This document shows positions 43,621 to 52,449 of a stretch of 55,685 nucleotides of DNA, in pieces. Each line of letters starts with the position of its first letter. Within the stretch, counting starts at the first letter, position 1. Source of the DNA: Asaia bogorensis (GTDB taxonomy: Bacteria; Pseudomonadota; Alphaproteobacteria; Acetobacterales; Acetobacteraceae). The notes beneath the pieces are model-generated. The model did not search any database, was not told the origin of the DNA, and saw only the letters and a program-made list of their open reading frames with translations. The position numbers were made by a program, and so were the translations under genes. The stretch spans positions 1 through 55,685 of the forward strand of contig CAMBRC010000016.1 of the NCBI GenBank assembly GCA_945869965.1, read 5' to 3'.

Positions 43621-45189
43621 ATGCTTCGCACGCTCGCACTGGCCGCGCTCATCGCCGCAGCACCCGCCGCCCAGGCCCAAACCCTGCGCGTCGCCGTCGG
43701 CGCCCAGGTCACCTCGATCGACCCGCACTACCACAACATCTCCCCCAACACCGCCTTCGCCTCCATAGTGTTCAGCGCCCTCACCGCCACCGAGGGCAAT
43801 TCCAAGCTCGTCCCCGACCTCGCCGAATCCTGGAAGACCATCAGCGACGAAGTCTGGGAGTTCAAGCTCCGCCCGGGCGTCACCTTCCATAACGGCACCC
43901 CCTTCACCGCCGACGACTTCGCCTTCACCGTCGGCCGCATCCCACTGGTCGTGAACTCCCCAGGCTCCTTCACCACCTACACCCAGGCCATCCGCGCCAT
44001 CGAGGTCGTCGACCCCCTCACCCTGCGCATCACCACCAAAGGCCCATACCCCACCCTGGCGATCGACCTCTCCCAGGTCTTCATCCTCAGCCGCGCCCTG
44101 CACACCGGCGCCACCACCGACCGCTTCGCCAACGGCGAACTCGCCATCGGCACCGGACCCTTCCGCGTCACCGCCGCCCGCCACGGCGAACGCGTCGACA
44201 TGCTGCGCAGCAACAACTATTTCGGCCCCAAGCCGGCCTGGGAAAAAGTCGACTACCGGATCGTCACCTCCGCCCCCGCCCGCCTCTCCGCCCTGCTCGC
44301 CGGCGATGTTGACTTCATCGACCAGGTCCCCACCACCGATATCGAACGCCTGCGCACCAACAAGGACATCAAGCTGTCGGAATCCGGCAGCCTGCGCTTC
44401 ATCTACATCGCCTTCGACCACTCCCGCGAAGACAAACCCCCCTTCATCACCGCACTCGACGGCAAACCCCTCGATAAGAACCCGATGAAGGACGTCCGCG
44501 TCCGCCGCGCCCTCTCGCTCGCCATCGACCGCCAGGCCATCGTCGACCGCGTGATGGAAGGCGTCGCCCTCCCCATCAACCAGTTCATGCCGGCCGGCAC
44601 CTTCGGCCACGCCCCGGAACTGGAAACCAACAACCGCGCGGATATCCCCACCGCCCGCAAACTCCTGGCCGAAGCCGGCTTCCCGAACGGCTTCGCCATC
44701 ACCCTGCACAGCCCGAATGACCGTTACCCCAATGACGGCAAGATCGCCCAGGCCATCGGCCAGATGTGGTCCCGCGCCGGCATCCGAACCGCCGTCGACG
44801 TCGCCCCCTTCGCCAGCTTCGTGGTCAAGGCCAGCCGGCAGGAATTCTCCGCCTTCCTCGTCTCCTGGGGCTCCTCCTCCGGCGAACCCTCCGCCGGCCT
44901 GCGCTCCGTGCTGGCCAGCTTCGACGCCAAAACCGGCATGGGCTCGGTCAATCGCTTCCGCTACTCAAACCCGAAATTCGACGAAGGCCTCGTCGCCGCC
45001 ATGCGCGAGCTGGACGAAGCAAAACGCGACGCCATGCTCCAGTCCATCACCCGCCTGGCCATCGGCGAAGACGTCGCCATCGCGCCAACCCACGTCCAGA
45101 AAAACGTCTGGGCCATGCGCCAAGGCTTCAACCATGAAGCCCGCATCGACGAACGGACCCGGGCACAAGATATTACGCCGGCGAGGTAA
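43621..45189 (+). CDS. ABC transporter substrate-binding protein (peptide type, SBP_bac_5)
   Basis: This 522-residue periplasmic binding protein has a signal peptide (MLRTLALAALIAAAPAAQAQ). Typical family segments include LRVAVGAQVTSIDPHYHNIS, LAESWKTISDEVWEFKLRPG and VTFHNGTPFTADDFAFTV near the start, then later VRRALSLAIDRQAIVDRVM. It is the solute-binding part of a dipeptide/nickel-type importer, but permease and ATPase genes are absent next to it. GGGGGAGA lies 5 nt before ATG 43621. Ligand unknown. Confidence 0.92.
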   Translation: MLRTLALAALIAAAPAAQAQTLRVAVGAQVTSIDPHYHNISPNTAFASIVFSALTATEGNSKLVPDLAESWKTISDEVWEFKLRPGVTFHNGTPFTADDFAFTVGRIPLVVNSPGSFTTYTQAIRAIEVVDPLTLRITTKGPYPTLAIDLSQVFILSRALHTGATTDRFANGELAIGTGPFRVTAARHGERVDMLRSNNYFGPKPAWEKVDYRIVTSAPARLSALLAGDVDFIDQVPTTDIERLRTNKDIKLSESGSLRFIYIAFDHSREDKPPFITALDGKPLDKNPMKDVRVRRALSLAIDRQAIVDRVMEGVALPINQFMPAGTFGHAPELETNNRADIPTARKLLAEAGFPNGFAITLHSPNDRYPNDGKIAQAIGQMWSRAGIRTAVDVAPFASFVVKASRQEFSAFLVSWGSSSGEPSAGLRSVLASFDAKTGMGSVNRFRYSNPKFDEGLVAAMRELDEAKRDAMLQSITRLAIGEDVAIAPTHVQKNVWAMRQGFNHEARIDERTRAQDITPAR

Positions 45190-45243
45190 GAAGAAAGAGT
45201 CTTCTTTTTGTGAACAAAAAGAAGCAAAAAGACTTTATCCATG
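45190..45243 (+). repeat. AT-rich hairpin repeat, unit g
   Basis: CTTCTTTTTGTGAACAAAAAGAAG is followed by the tail GCAAAAAGACTTTATCC. It starts directly after the stop of the substrate-binding protein gene. Confidence 0.75.
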
Positions 45244-45323
45244 AAGCGAGACGCCGTCTCCCCTTGGGCAGGGCGATTGCATTTGGCCAGAATACGCGTT
45301 CGGCGGCGCCGAAAGCAAGGATT

Positions 45324-45400
45324 CACATGGAGACGGAGAGACGGGGAGAAGCCGGGGCCCCTCTTTCCTTCCCTTCTCCCCGTCTCGCCGTCTCCATGTG
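45324..45400. repeat. 28-bp inverted repeat (GC-rich)
   Basis: The arms begin CACATGGAGACGG (45324-45351) and end CCGTCTCCATGTG (45373-45400); 27 of 28 bases pair around a 21-nt loop. It sits inside the AT-rich repeat composite. Confidence 0.7.
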
Positions 45401-45527
45401 GAGATTTCTTGCTTTCTGGCGATGCCGACCGCGGCAAGACCGTCGCATTTTATTCACCGTCATCCCGTGCACAGCGAGGGATCCACGCTGTCCCACCAAC
45501 CCGCACGCCATCACTTCGCCCCCCCAT

Positions 45528-45577
45528 CGGATAAAGTTTTTTTGCTTCTTTTTGTTCCCAAAAAGAAGACCCTCCCC
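45528..45577 (-). repeat. AT-rich hairpin repeat, unit h (reversed)
   Basis: On the minus strand this is CTTCTTTTTGGGAACAAAAAGAAG, then GCAAAAAAACTTTATCC. It faces unit g tail to tail across about 280 nt. Confidence 0.72.
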
Positions 45578-45614
45578 TCCACGAAAAAAATTCTCCCAGC
45601 CCCTCATTTCCCCC

Positions 45615-45643
45615 TTGAATTTCGACAGACAGTTAGTTATATA
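45615..45643 (+). promoter_or_regulatory. promoter with conserved spacer, leaderless gene at 45651
   Basis: TTGAAT, a 17-bp spacer and TATATA put the start of transcription at the ATG at 45651, again leaderless. ACAGACAGTTAGTTA (45625-45639), overlapping the spacer and -10, is identical to that at 4605-4619 upstream of copy A. Confidence 0.55.
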
Positions 45644-45650
45644 TATCCCC

Positions 45651-46055
45651 ATGGAACAAACACCCCCCTCCCTCGGCGACCGGATCGCCACGCTGCGCAT
45701 GCAGGCGCTGGCACGGGAGAACTGCGTCTACATTCCGGACGCCATCCACGCTCTCATCATTGCCTGCCTCGCCCGCATCTTCGCCCGGCTTGAGGACCTC
45801 GTACGCCTCTGGCAGGCCGGCGCCCTCCCGCTTGCCGCCCCGCGCGCGACCAAGCGCCCGAAGACCGCCCGCCGCCGGTCCCCGCGCATCCGCGGCCGCC
45901 GCGCGTCCCGCCCGCGCCGTACCCGTGCGCCCGAAGCCTTCGCACGCCCGATCGACGCAGGTCGCGTGCCCCCGCGGCCGCTCCCCTGCCGCCCCGCATC
46001 CCCGCGCCCGCATCGCCGCCCCGCGCGCGACCCGCGCCTGCGATGTCGCGCCTGA
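45651..46055 (+). CDS. small Arg/Pro-rich protein, family copy B
   Basis: This 134-residue protein of unknown function shares the core LIxAxxARIFARLExLxxLWQAGxLP with copy A (aligned near residues 30-60: ALIIACLARIFARLEDLVRL, then WQAGALP). The remainder is Arg/Pro/Ala-rich. The ATG has no ribosome binding site and lies 7 nt after a -10-like TATATA. The downstream box at 46091-46119 matches those of the other two copies in position. Reading frame support comes from copy A; function is unknown. Confidence 0.6.
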   Translation: MEQTPPSLGDRIATLRMQALARENCVYIPDAIHALIIACLARIFARLEDLVRLWQAGALPLAAPRATKRPKTARRRSPRIRGRRASRPRRTRAPEAFARPIDAGRVPPRPLPCRPASPRPHRRPARDPRLRCRA

Positions 46056-46090
46056 TCGCGAAAAACACCCGGACTTCGCACCGCACCCGC

Positions 46091-46119
46091 ACGCTTATAT
46101 TGTTACGTTATAGAAACAA
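46091..46119. repeat. downstream 29-nt box, copy B
   Basis: The sequence ends in CGTTATAGAAACAA and aligns without gaps to 5072-5100 and 27121-27149. It lies about 35 nt after the stop of copy B. In reverse, all three begin TTGTTT with a central GATATC or similar. Confidence 0.5.
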
Positions 46120-46213
46120 ATAGCCAGCACCCACCCGCCATCCGGTCAACACAGGGTGACATCCACCCAAACCCTGCGCTAGGCTCACGTCAGCAACCTT
46201 ACAAGAGGCGGAC

Positions 46214-47611
46214 ATGTCGCTCACCAATGCCCCGGATCCCGAGATTCGCAAAGCCGTCGTCAAGCAGGACCTGGAAAACGTCCTGCACCCCATCGTCCAG
46301 CACACCTCGTTGGAAAAGGCCCAGATGGTCGTCGTCGGCGCCCAGGGTTCCACCGTGCGCGACTATGACGGCACCGAATATCTGGACACGATGGCCGGCC
46401 TGTGGTGCGTGAACATCGGCTATGGCCGCACCGAGCTGGCGGACATCGCCGCCGAGCAGATGCAGCAGATCGCCTACTACCCGCACACCGCCATGAACTT
46501 CCCGGCCGCCCGCCTGGCCGAGCAGATGAACGGCCTGATGGGCGGCGGCTACCACACCTACTTCGTGAACTCCGGCTCCGAGGCCAACGAGGCCGGCTTC
46601 AAGATCGCCCGCCAGTATCAGCGCCACGAGCAGAAGCCCGGCTCTTTCCGCTACAAGACCATCAGCCGCTACTACTCCTATCACGGCACCACCCTCTCCA
46701 CCCTGGCCGCCGGCGGCATGGGCGATCGCAAGGGCAAGTTCGAGCCGCTGGGCGGCAACGAGTTCGTCCACGTCGCCGCGCCCACCTGCTACCGCTGCCC
46801 GTTCGGCCTGGAATACCCCACCTGCGAGCTGGCCTGCGTCACCAACATGGAATCCACCATCCAGGGTGAAGGCCCGGAAAGCATCGCCGAGATCCTGATC
46901 GAGCCGATCATGTCCGGCGTCGGCATCGCCGTGCCGCCCGACGAGTACCTGCCCGCGGTCGCCAAGCTGTGCGAGAAATACGGCGCCCTGCTGCATATCG
47001 ATGAGGTCATCAACGGCTTCGGCCGCACCGGCAAGATGTTCGCCCACCAGCATTACGGCGTGAAGCCGGACATCATGGCCGTCGCCAAGGGCATCGTCTC
47101 GGCCTACCTGCCGATCGCCGCCACCGTGGTGAAGAACGAGGTCTTCAAGTCCTTCCTCGGCGAGGAAGCCGAGATGAAGCAGGTGATGCAGGTCAACACC
47201 TACGGTGGCCACCCGGCCGCCGCGGCCGTGGCCGTCCGCAACATCGAGATCATGCAGGAGGAAAAGCTCGTCGAGCGCTCCGCCGAGATGGGCAAATACT
47301 TCATGGACGGCCTCAAGACCCTGCTCAAGCACCCCAACGTGGGCGATGTCCGCGGCAAGGGCCTGTTGCTCGGCGTCGAACTGGTCAAGGACAAGAAGTC
47401 CAAGAAACAGGTCGCCGCGGCCCATGTCGGCGCCATGGTTGCCTTCGCCCGCAAGAACGGCGTGATTATCGGCCGTTCGGGCGGCGGCAGCCAGTATTCC
47501 AACACCCTGACCTTCTCGCCGCCGCTGGTCATCACCCGCGCCGAGATCGACCGCGTGGTCGACGTGCTGGATCGCGGCCTGACCGAACTCGGCCCCAAGA
47601 TGGCCGACTGA
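46214..47611 (+). CDS. class III aminotransferase (omega-amino acid/taurine:pyruvate type)
   Basis: This 465-residue PLP enzyme has the family's NSGSEANEAGFKIARQYQ, SYHGTTLSTLAAGG, HIDEVINGFGRTGKMF and the PLP Lys in MAVAKGIVSAYLP. The Cys-containing segment CYRCPFGLEYPTCELACV is seen in taurine-pyruvate aminotransferase-like proteins, so Tpa-like activity is possible. It transfers amino groups from omega-amino acids to pyruvate. A DMT transporter follows 46 bp downstream and could move a related compound. Confidence 0.9.
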   Translation: MSLTNAPDPEIRKAVVKQDLENVLHPIVQHTSLEKAQMVVVGAQGSTVRDYDGTEYLDTMAGLWCVNIGYGRTELADIAAEQMQQIAYYPHTAMNFPAARLAEQMNGLMGGGYHTYFVNSGSEANEAGFKIARQYQRHEQKPGSFRYKTISRYYSYHGTTLSTLAAGGMGDRKGKFEPLGGNEFVHVAAPTCYRCPFGLEYPTCELACVTNMESTIQGEGPESIAEILIEPIMSGVGIAVPPDEYLPAVAKLCEKYGALLHIDEVINGFGRTGKMFAHQHYGVKPDIMAVAKGIVSAYLPIAATVVKNEVFKSFLGEEAEMKQVMQVNTYGGHPAAAAVAVRNIEIMQEEKLVERSAEMGKYFMDGLKTLLKHPNVGDVRGKGLLLGVELVKDKKSKKQVAAAHVGAMVAFARKNGVIIGRSGGGSQYSNTLTFSPPLVITRAEIDRVVDVLDRGLTELGPKMAD

Positions 47612-47657
47612 GCCAGGGTCAACGACACGGCCAAAGGCTGATGCGGGTACATCCCGT

Positions 47658-48614
47658 ATGAGTCCAAAAGACTGGCAAACGGCGTCCGGCCTCACCGCCG
47701 GGCGCCGTTGGCACGCCCGGCTGACGGTGCTCGCCCTCGCCCTGACGCCGGCCATCCGCGGCATGATCTGGATGGCCATCGCCGGCCTGGTGTTCACCTT
47801 CCTGAACACCATCATGAAATACATGTCGGCCTCGCTGGCACCGATCCAGATCGGCTTCCTGCGCTATGGCTGCGGCTTGCTGGTACTCCTCCCGCTGGTG
47901 CTGCGGGCCGGCCTGGCCAGCTATGCCACCAACCGCTTCAGCGTCCAGGTCTGGCGCGGCCTGACCCATACCGCCGGCATGCTGCTGTGGTTCTCCGCCC
48001 TGCCGCACATCCCGCTGGCCGACAACGTGGCGATCGGCTTCACCACGCCGATCTTCATCATGCTCGGCGCCTCGCTGGTGCTGGGCGAGAAAGCCGTCCT
48101 GGCCCGCTGGATCGCCGCGATCATCGGCTTCCTCGGCGTGCTGATCGTCGTGGCACCATCGTGGAGTGCCCCGTCTTCAAGTGGCGGCGGGGGCTTCTGG
48201 CAACTGGTCATGCTGGCCGCCTCGCCGCTGTTTGCCGTCGCCTTCCTGATCGCCAAGGCGCTCACCCGGCACGACCGGGTCGAGGTGATCGTGGTATGGC
48301 AGGCGATGATGGTCACCCTCTTCCTGTTCCCCTTCGCCCTGCTCGACTGGCGCTGGCCCTCGGGGACCGAGTGGGCCCTGCTGATGTTCTGCGGCGCCTT
48401 CGGCAGCCTCGGCCATTACTGCAACACCCGCGCCCTGCGCGCCACGGACGCCTCGGCCACCCAGTCGATCAAGTTCGTCGAGCTGATCTGGGCCTCCCTG
48501 GCCGGCATCGCGGTATTCGGCGACTACCCGGCCCAGACCACCATGGCCGGCGGCTTCGTCATCTTCCTGTCCACCACCTGGATCGCCCGGCGCGAGGCGC
48601 GAACCCGGGCATGA
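47658..48614 (+). CDS. DMT family transporter (EamA domains)
   Basis: This 318-residue membrane protein has about ten hydrophobic segments forming two EamA repeats. It has typical motifs GEKAVLARWIAAIIGFLGVLI and a later RATDASATQSIKFVELIWASLAG. It is likely transcribed with the aminotransferase. Substrate unknown; an amine or amino acid is a reasonable guess. The first ATG used starts an N-terminal stretch (about 30 residues) without a membrane segment; a later start is possible. Confidence 0.85.
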   Translation: MSPKDWQTASGLTAGRRWHARLTVLALALTPAIRGMIWMAIAGLVFTFLNTIMKYMSASLAPIQIGFLRYGCGLLVLLPLVLRAGLASYATNRFSVQVWRGLTHTAGMLLWFSALPHIPLADNVAIGFTTPIFIMLGASLVLGEKAVLARWIAAIIGFLGVLIVVAPSWSAPSSSGGGGFWQLVMLAASPLFAVAFLIAKALTRHDRVEVIVVWQAMMVTLFLFPFALLDWRWPSGTEWALLMFCGAFGSLGHYCNTRALRATDASATQSIKFVELIWASLAGIAVFGDYPAQTTMAGGFVIFLSTTWIARREARTRA

Positions 48615-48627
48615 CAAGACCTTGCGC

Positions 48628-49260
48628 ATGACCCCCTCCGGCATTCTCGCCGTTCTCAACGACATCGACCCCACCTGCGACCGTGCCGAGTACGAAGCCT
48701 GGTACCAGCGCGACCACATGCCCGACCGCCTCGCCGTCCCCGGCTTCCGCCATGCCCGCCGCTATCGTCGGATCGAGGGCTCCGCCCAGGAGTTCTTCAC
48801 CTTCTACGAAACCGACTCCCCCGCCGTTCTCCGCACGCCAGCCTATGTCGCCCGCCTCGCCGCCCCGACCGACTGGACCACCGCCATGATGCGCCACTTC
48901 CGCAGCATGTGCCGCAGCATCGCCGTGGTCGCTTCCGACCAGGGCCATGGCATCAGCGGCATCATCGCCGTGGTCGGCACCGCCCAGGCCCTACCGACCG
49001 CCGACGCCGCCAGGCTGCCGCCATTGTCCAACGTCACCCGCGCCCGGCTCTGGCTCGCCGCCGATGATGTGGCGGTGAACCCCGAAGCCGCCCTGCGGCC
49101 CGGCACCGATACCAGCCTGGGCACCATCCTGGTCGTCGAAGGCACCGACATCGCTGGCGTCCGCCATGCCGCCATTGCCGGCGCGGCCGCTCTCGGGCTA
49201 ACTGCCGCACCCAGTCTCTATTCCCTGCTCTACGCCAGCCCCCAGGTCGCCGCCGCATGA
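48628..49260 (+). CDS. hypothetical protein, alpha-beta barrel-like
   Basis: This 210-residue protein has two similar halves. The first contains DPTCDRAEYEAWYQRDHMPDR then LAVPGFRHARRY, as in small dimeric alpha-beta barrel (EthD/DUF4286-like) proteins. The second (after about 110) is more diverged. Function is not clear; a monooxygenase-like or carrier role is only an idea. ATG 48628 is preferred over TTG 48622. Its stop overlaps the start of the phosphoesterase (ATGA). Confidence 0.65.
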   Translation: MTPSGILAVLNDIDPTCDRAEYEAWYQRDHMPDRLAVPGFRHARRYRRIEGSAQEFFTFYETDSPAVLRTPAYVARLAAPTDWTTAMMRHFRSMCRSIAVVASDQGHGISGIIAVVGTAQALPTADAARLPPLSNVTRARLWLAADDVAVNPEAALRPGTDTSLGTILVVEGTDIAGVRHAAIAGAAALGLTAAPSLYSLLYASPQVAAA

Positions 49261-49970
49261 TTGCCCTCCAGGATGCCCCGGGACTGCTGCCGGACGGCCA
49301 CCGCGTCTACGCCATCGGCGACATCCATGGCTGCGCCGACCGCCTCTGGGCGCTGCATGCCGCCATCGCCGCCGATCTCGCTGCCCGCCCGGTGCCCAAC
49401 CCCCTGCTGGTTCATGTCGGCGACTACGTCGATCGCGGCCCCGACAGCGCGGCCGTGGTCCAGCGCCTGGCCGCCGGCGATCCCTTGCCCGGCGTGCCCA
49501 CCGTCAACCTGATGGGCAACCACGAACGCACCATGATCGACGCGCTGGACGGCGCCGGTGCGTCCGCCACCGACTGGATGATCTCCGGCGGCCGCGAGGC
49601 CCTGGCCAGCTGGGGCGGCGATCCCGATGCACCGCGCAACACCTGGCGCGCCCATATCCCCGAGTCCGACATGGCGTTCCTGCGCGGCCTGGCCCTGCGC
49701 CACCAGCTCGGCGGCTACCTGTTCGTCCATGCCGGCATCCGCCCGGGGGTCACCCTGCCATCACAGGTGGACCAGGACCTGCTCACCATCCGCAACTCGT
49801 TCCTCTACAGCGAACAGGATTTCGGCGTGGTCGTGGTGCACGGCCACACCCCGCGCATCGCCCCGGAAATCCGCTTCAACCGCATCGGCATCGACACCGG
49901 CGCGGTGTTCAACGGCAAGCTCACCTGCGCCGTGCTCGAAGGCGCCCAGGTTGGCTTCATCCAGACCTGA
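49257..49970 (+). CDS. metallophosphoesterase (PPP family)
   Basis: This 237-residue calcineurin-like phosphoesterase has the canonical motifs: YAIGDIHGCADRL (GDxHG), VGDYVDRGPDS (GDxVDRG), LMGNHERTM (GNHE) and VVHGHTPR (GHTP). It resembles the bacterial serine/threonine phosphatase or diadenosine tetraphosphatase group. It is translationally coupled to the gene before it (ATGA overlap). The exact substrate is not determined. Confidence 0.9.
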   Translation: MIALQDAPGLLPDGHRVYAIGDIHGCADRLWALHAAIAADLAARPVPNPLLVHVGDYVDRGPDSAAVVQRLAAGDPLPGVPTVNLMGNHERTMIDALDGAGASATDWMISGGREALASWGGDPDAPRNTWRAHIPESDMAFLRGLALRHQLGGYLFVHAGIRPGVTLPSQVDQDLLTIRNSFLYSEQDFGVVVVHGHTPRIAPEIRFNRIGIDTGAVFNGKLTCAVLEGAQVGFIQT

Positions 49971-50028
49971 CGGTTTTCCCGCAGCCCGAAACCGGCTAAA
50001 CCAGCCGCTCCATCAAGAGGAAACGCCC

Positions 50029-50349
50029 GTGATTGCCGACCTGCGCATCTACACCTGCAAGCCCAACAAAATGGCCGCCTTCGTCAAGATCTACCAGGAT
50101 CTCGCCTGGCCGCTGCAACAGAAGTACCTCGGCAACTGCCTGGGCTGGTACACCACCGTCGAAGGCCCGCTGAACCGCGTCGTCCACATGTGGGGCTACG
50201 CCGACCAGGCCGACCGCGAAGCCCGCCGCAAGGCGATGGCTGCCGACCCGGCCTGGGGTGCCTACATCGCCGCCGTCGCCGAGGCAGATGTGCTGGTGGA
50301 AATGGAAAACCGCATCCTGGCGCCGACGGCGTTTTCGCCGGTTAAGTAA
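50029..50349 (+). CDS. NIPSNAP family protein
   Basis: This 106-residue protein has the ferredoxin-like NIPSNAP pattern: IADLRIYTCKPNKMAAFVKIY, GWYTTVEGPLNRVVHMWGYA and DREARRKAMAADPAWGAYIA. GTG 50029 follows AGAGG at 8 nt. NIPSNAP domain proteins are small and mostly uncharacterised in bacteria. It lies 58 bp after the phosphoesterase and may be in the same operon. Confidence 0.85.
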   Translation: MIADLRIYTCKPNKMAAFVKIYQDLAWPLQQKYLGNCLGWYTTVEGPLNRVVHMWGYADQADREARRKAMAADPAWGAYIAAVAEADVLVEMENRILAPTAFSPVK

Positions 50350-50474
50350 GGGCCTGAGGCTGGGGCCGGAGGCCCCAGACCCCATTTCCTTCCGCCGAGG
50401 CCAACTGGGGAATCCCGCTGGCCTTTGCTTCCACGCCTGCGTAGCATTCCCACCACATCAGGCAGGAGTGCAAA

Positions 50475-52049
50475 ATGCAGCGTCGTGGTTTCTTGGCCGC
50501 ATCGGCGGCCGTGCTCGCAGCGCCATCGGTACAGGCCCAGCCGGCCAAGGTGATAAAATTCGCCCCACAGGCCGACCTCGCCCTGGTCGATCCGCATTTC
50601 GCCCCCGCCCTGGTCACCCGCAACCACAGCTATCTCGTCTACGACACACTGTATGGCGTCGACGATGCCGGCCAGCCGAAGCCGCAGATGGCCGCCGGCC
50701 ATGTCATCGAAGATAACGGCCTTACCTGGAAGATCACCCTGCGCGACGGGCTGCGCTTTCACGACAACACCCCCGTCCTGGCGCGCGACGTGGTTGCCAG
50801 CCTGCAACGCTGGGCCAAGCGCGACGTCTTCGCGGTCTCGGTCTGGACCCAGGTCGAGGAAATCTCCGCCCCCTCGGACAAGGTGGTGCAGTTCCGCCTC
50901 AAGCGCCCGTTCCGCCTGTTGGCCGATCTGCTCGGCAAGCCAACCCCGCTGACCCCCGCCATCATGCCCGAGCGCCTGGCCAGCGCCGCCCCGGCCCAGC
51001 AGGTGACCGAGGTGATCGGCAGCGGCCCGTTCCGCTACGTCATCGCCGAGCGCGTCGCCGGCTCGCGCAACGTCTATGAGAAATTCGCCGGCTACGTCCC
51101 ACGCCAGGAGCCGGCCATCGGCACCACCGGCGGCAAGATCGTCAATGTCGACCGCGTCGAGTGGCACACCATCCCCGACCCCGCGACGGCCGCCGCCGCT
51201 CTGCAGGCCGGCGAAATCGACTGGTGGGAACAGCCCACCGCCGACCTGCTGCCCACCTTGCGCCGGCGCGCTGGCGTCAGCGTCGATGTCATCGACACGC
51301 TCGGCTACATGGCGGTGATGCGCTTCAACCACCTGCTAGCGCCGTTCAACAACCCTGCCGTCCGCCGCGCACTGCTGGGTGCCTTCAGCCAGGTCGACAT
51401 GATGACCGCCGTCGCCGGCGAGGACACCAAGATGCGCTTCGACGGTGTCGGCTATTTCCACCCCAGCTCGTCGCTGGCCAACAAGGCCGGGCTCGATGTG
51501 CTGACCGGCCCGCGCAACCTCGAACAGGTGAAGAAAGACCTCGCCGCCGCCGGGTACGCGGGCGAGCGCTTCAACATGCTGGTGCCCACCGACCTGCCGG
51601 CGATCAATGCGATGAGCGAAGTGGCCGGCGACATCTTCCGCAAGCTCGGCATGAACCTGGACTATGTCGCCACCGACTGGGGCTCCACCGCCTCCCGCTT
51701 GTTGTCCAAGACCCCGCTCGCCCAGGGCGGCTGGAACCTGAACTGCAACTACGCGCCGGGCTTCGCCACCATGTCGCCCGCCGCCCACGGCTTCCTGCGG
51801 GGCACCGGGCAGAACGCGCTGTTCGGCTGGCCCGACATGCCGAAGGTCGAAGAGGCGCGCACGGCCTGGATCGACTCCACCGACCCCGTGGCCCAGAAGC
51901 AGATTGGCGAAACGCTGCAGGCTCAGGCGTTCCAGGACGTGCCTTACATTCCGCTCGGCGGCTTCTATTTCGCCTCGGCCTTCCGCAGCAATCTCACCGG
52001 CATCATCAAGGGCGGGGTCGCGCAGTTCCATGGTGTGAAGAAGGGCTGA
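50475..52049 (+). CDS. ABC transporter substrate-binding protein (peptide type), Tat-like signal
   Basis: This 524-residue periplasmic binding protein of the SBP_bac_5 family starts with MQRRGFLAASAAVLAAPSVQ, a twin-Arg-type signal. Family segments include KVIKFAPQADLALVDPHFAP, NGLTWKITLRDGLRFHDNTP and a later AALQAGEIDWWEQPTADLLP. It is the second peptide-type binding protein in the window; no permease or ATPase is nearby. It is followed immediately by the 48-bp inverted repeat. Confidence 0.9.
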   Translation: MQRRGFLAASAAVLAAPSVQAQPAKVIKFAPQADLALVDPHFAPALVTRNHSYLVYDTLYGVDDAGQPKPQMAAGHVIEDNGLTWKITLRDGLRFHDNTPVLARDVVASLQRWAKRDVFAVSVWTQVEEISAPSDKVVQFRLKRPFRLLADLLGKPTPLTPAIMPERLASAAPAQQVTEVIGSGPFRYVIAERVAGSRNVYEKFAGYVPRQEPAIGTTGGKIVNVDRVEWHTIPDPATAAAALQAGEIDWWEQPTADLLPTLRRRAGVSVDVIDTLGYMAVMRFNHLLAPFNNPAVRRALLGAFSQVDMMTAVAGEDTKMRFDGVGYFHPSSSLANKAGLDVLTGPRNLEQVKKDLAAAGYAGERFNMLVPTDLPAINAMSEVAGDIFRKLGMNLDYVATDWGSTASRLLSKTPLAQGGWNLNCNYAPGFATMSPAAHGFLRGTGQNALFGWPDMPKVEEARTAWIDSTDPVAQKQIGETLQAQAFQDVPYIPLGGFYFASAFRSNLTGIIKGGVAQFHGVKKG

Positions 52050-52053
52050 CCAG

Positions 52054-52198
52054 AAACAAGCAAGCCTCCGGCGGCAAAGGGCCGGAGGCCCTTTGATCCC
52101 ATGACTTTGTGCGCGGCCTCCGCAACGCCCATCGAGACCTGCGCCAAAATTGGGATCAAAGGGCCGCCGGCCCTTTGCCGCCGGAGGCTTGCTTGTTT
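52054..52198. repeat. 48-bp inverted repeat, nearly perfect
   Basis: The left arm (52054-52101) and right arm (52151-52198) match as reverse complements at 47 of 48 positions around a 49-nt spacer. Each arm also contains its own hairpin (AAGGGCCGGAGGCCCTT). It begins 4 nt after the substrate-binding protein stop and ends about 45 nt before a truncated MATE gene. The form is that of a MITE or a strong structured terminator. Confidence 0.85.
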
Positions 52199-52242
52199 GT
52201 TCCCTGGAAGCTGGATCGCCGCATTGCCGTGCTGGCCGCGCG

Positions 52243-52449
52243 ATGGCGAGTATCGCCAACCTGACGACCATCCTGGTTACCGCCCAGATCGCGGCCTATG
52301 GCATCTCGGCCCGGTTGGAGTTCCTGATGGTGCCACTGGCGTTTGGCGTCGGCTCGGCGCTGACCGCACTGGTCGGCCGCGCCGTCGGGGCCGGCGGTGT
52401 GGACGGCGCGGTAGCTACGGCCGCGCGGCCGGGGGGCTTGGCGGCGTGA
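52243..52449 (+). pseudogene. MATE efflux protein fragment
   Basis: The 68 codons encode ASIANLTTILVTAQIAAYGI, then SARLEFLMVPLAFGVGSALTALVGRAVGAG, a central segment of MATE-family transporters. The rest of the family's 450 or so residues are missing on both sides. The last codons (RPGGLAA) run into the low-complexity end of the TPR gene on the other strand. It is a remnant and not expected to function. Confidence 0.7.

Larger units (their letters stand above)
45190..45614. other. intergenic composite of repeats
   Basis: No gene was found. A forward AT-rich unit (45190-45243) and a reversed unit (45528-45577) enclose a GC-rich 28-bp inverted repeat (45324-45400). Between them are spacer sequences including GTCATCCCGTGCACAGCGAG followed by GGATCC, reminiscent of another extragenic repeat type. 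The segment ends in the promoter of the small gene at 45651. Confidence 0.6.

Noticed and set aside
45190-45577. CRISPR-like array
   Set aside because: The repeats are two inverted hairpin units around an unrelated inverted repeat; there is no regular spacing and no cas gene.
45210-45650. Upstream extension of small gene copy B
   Set aside because: It crosses the hairpin repeats and the inverted repeat; the core homology with copy A begins downstream of 45651.
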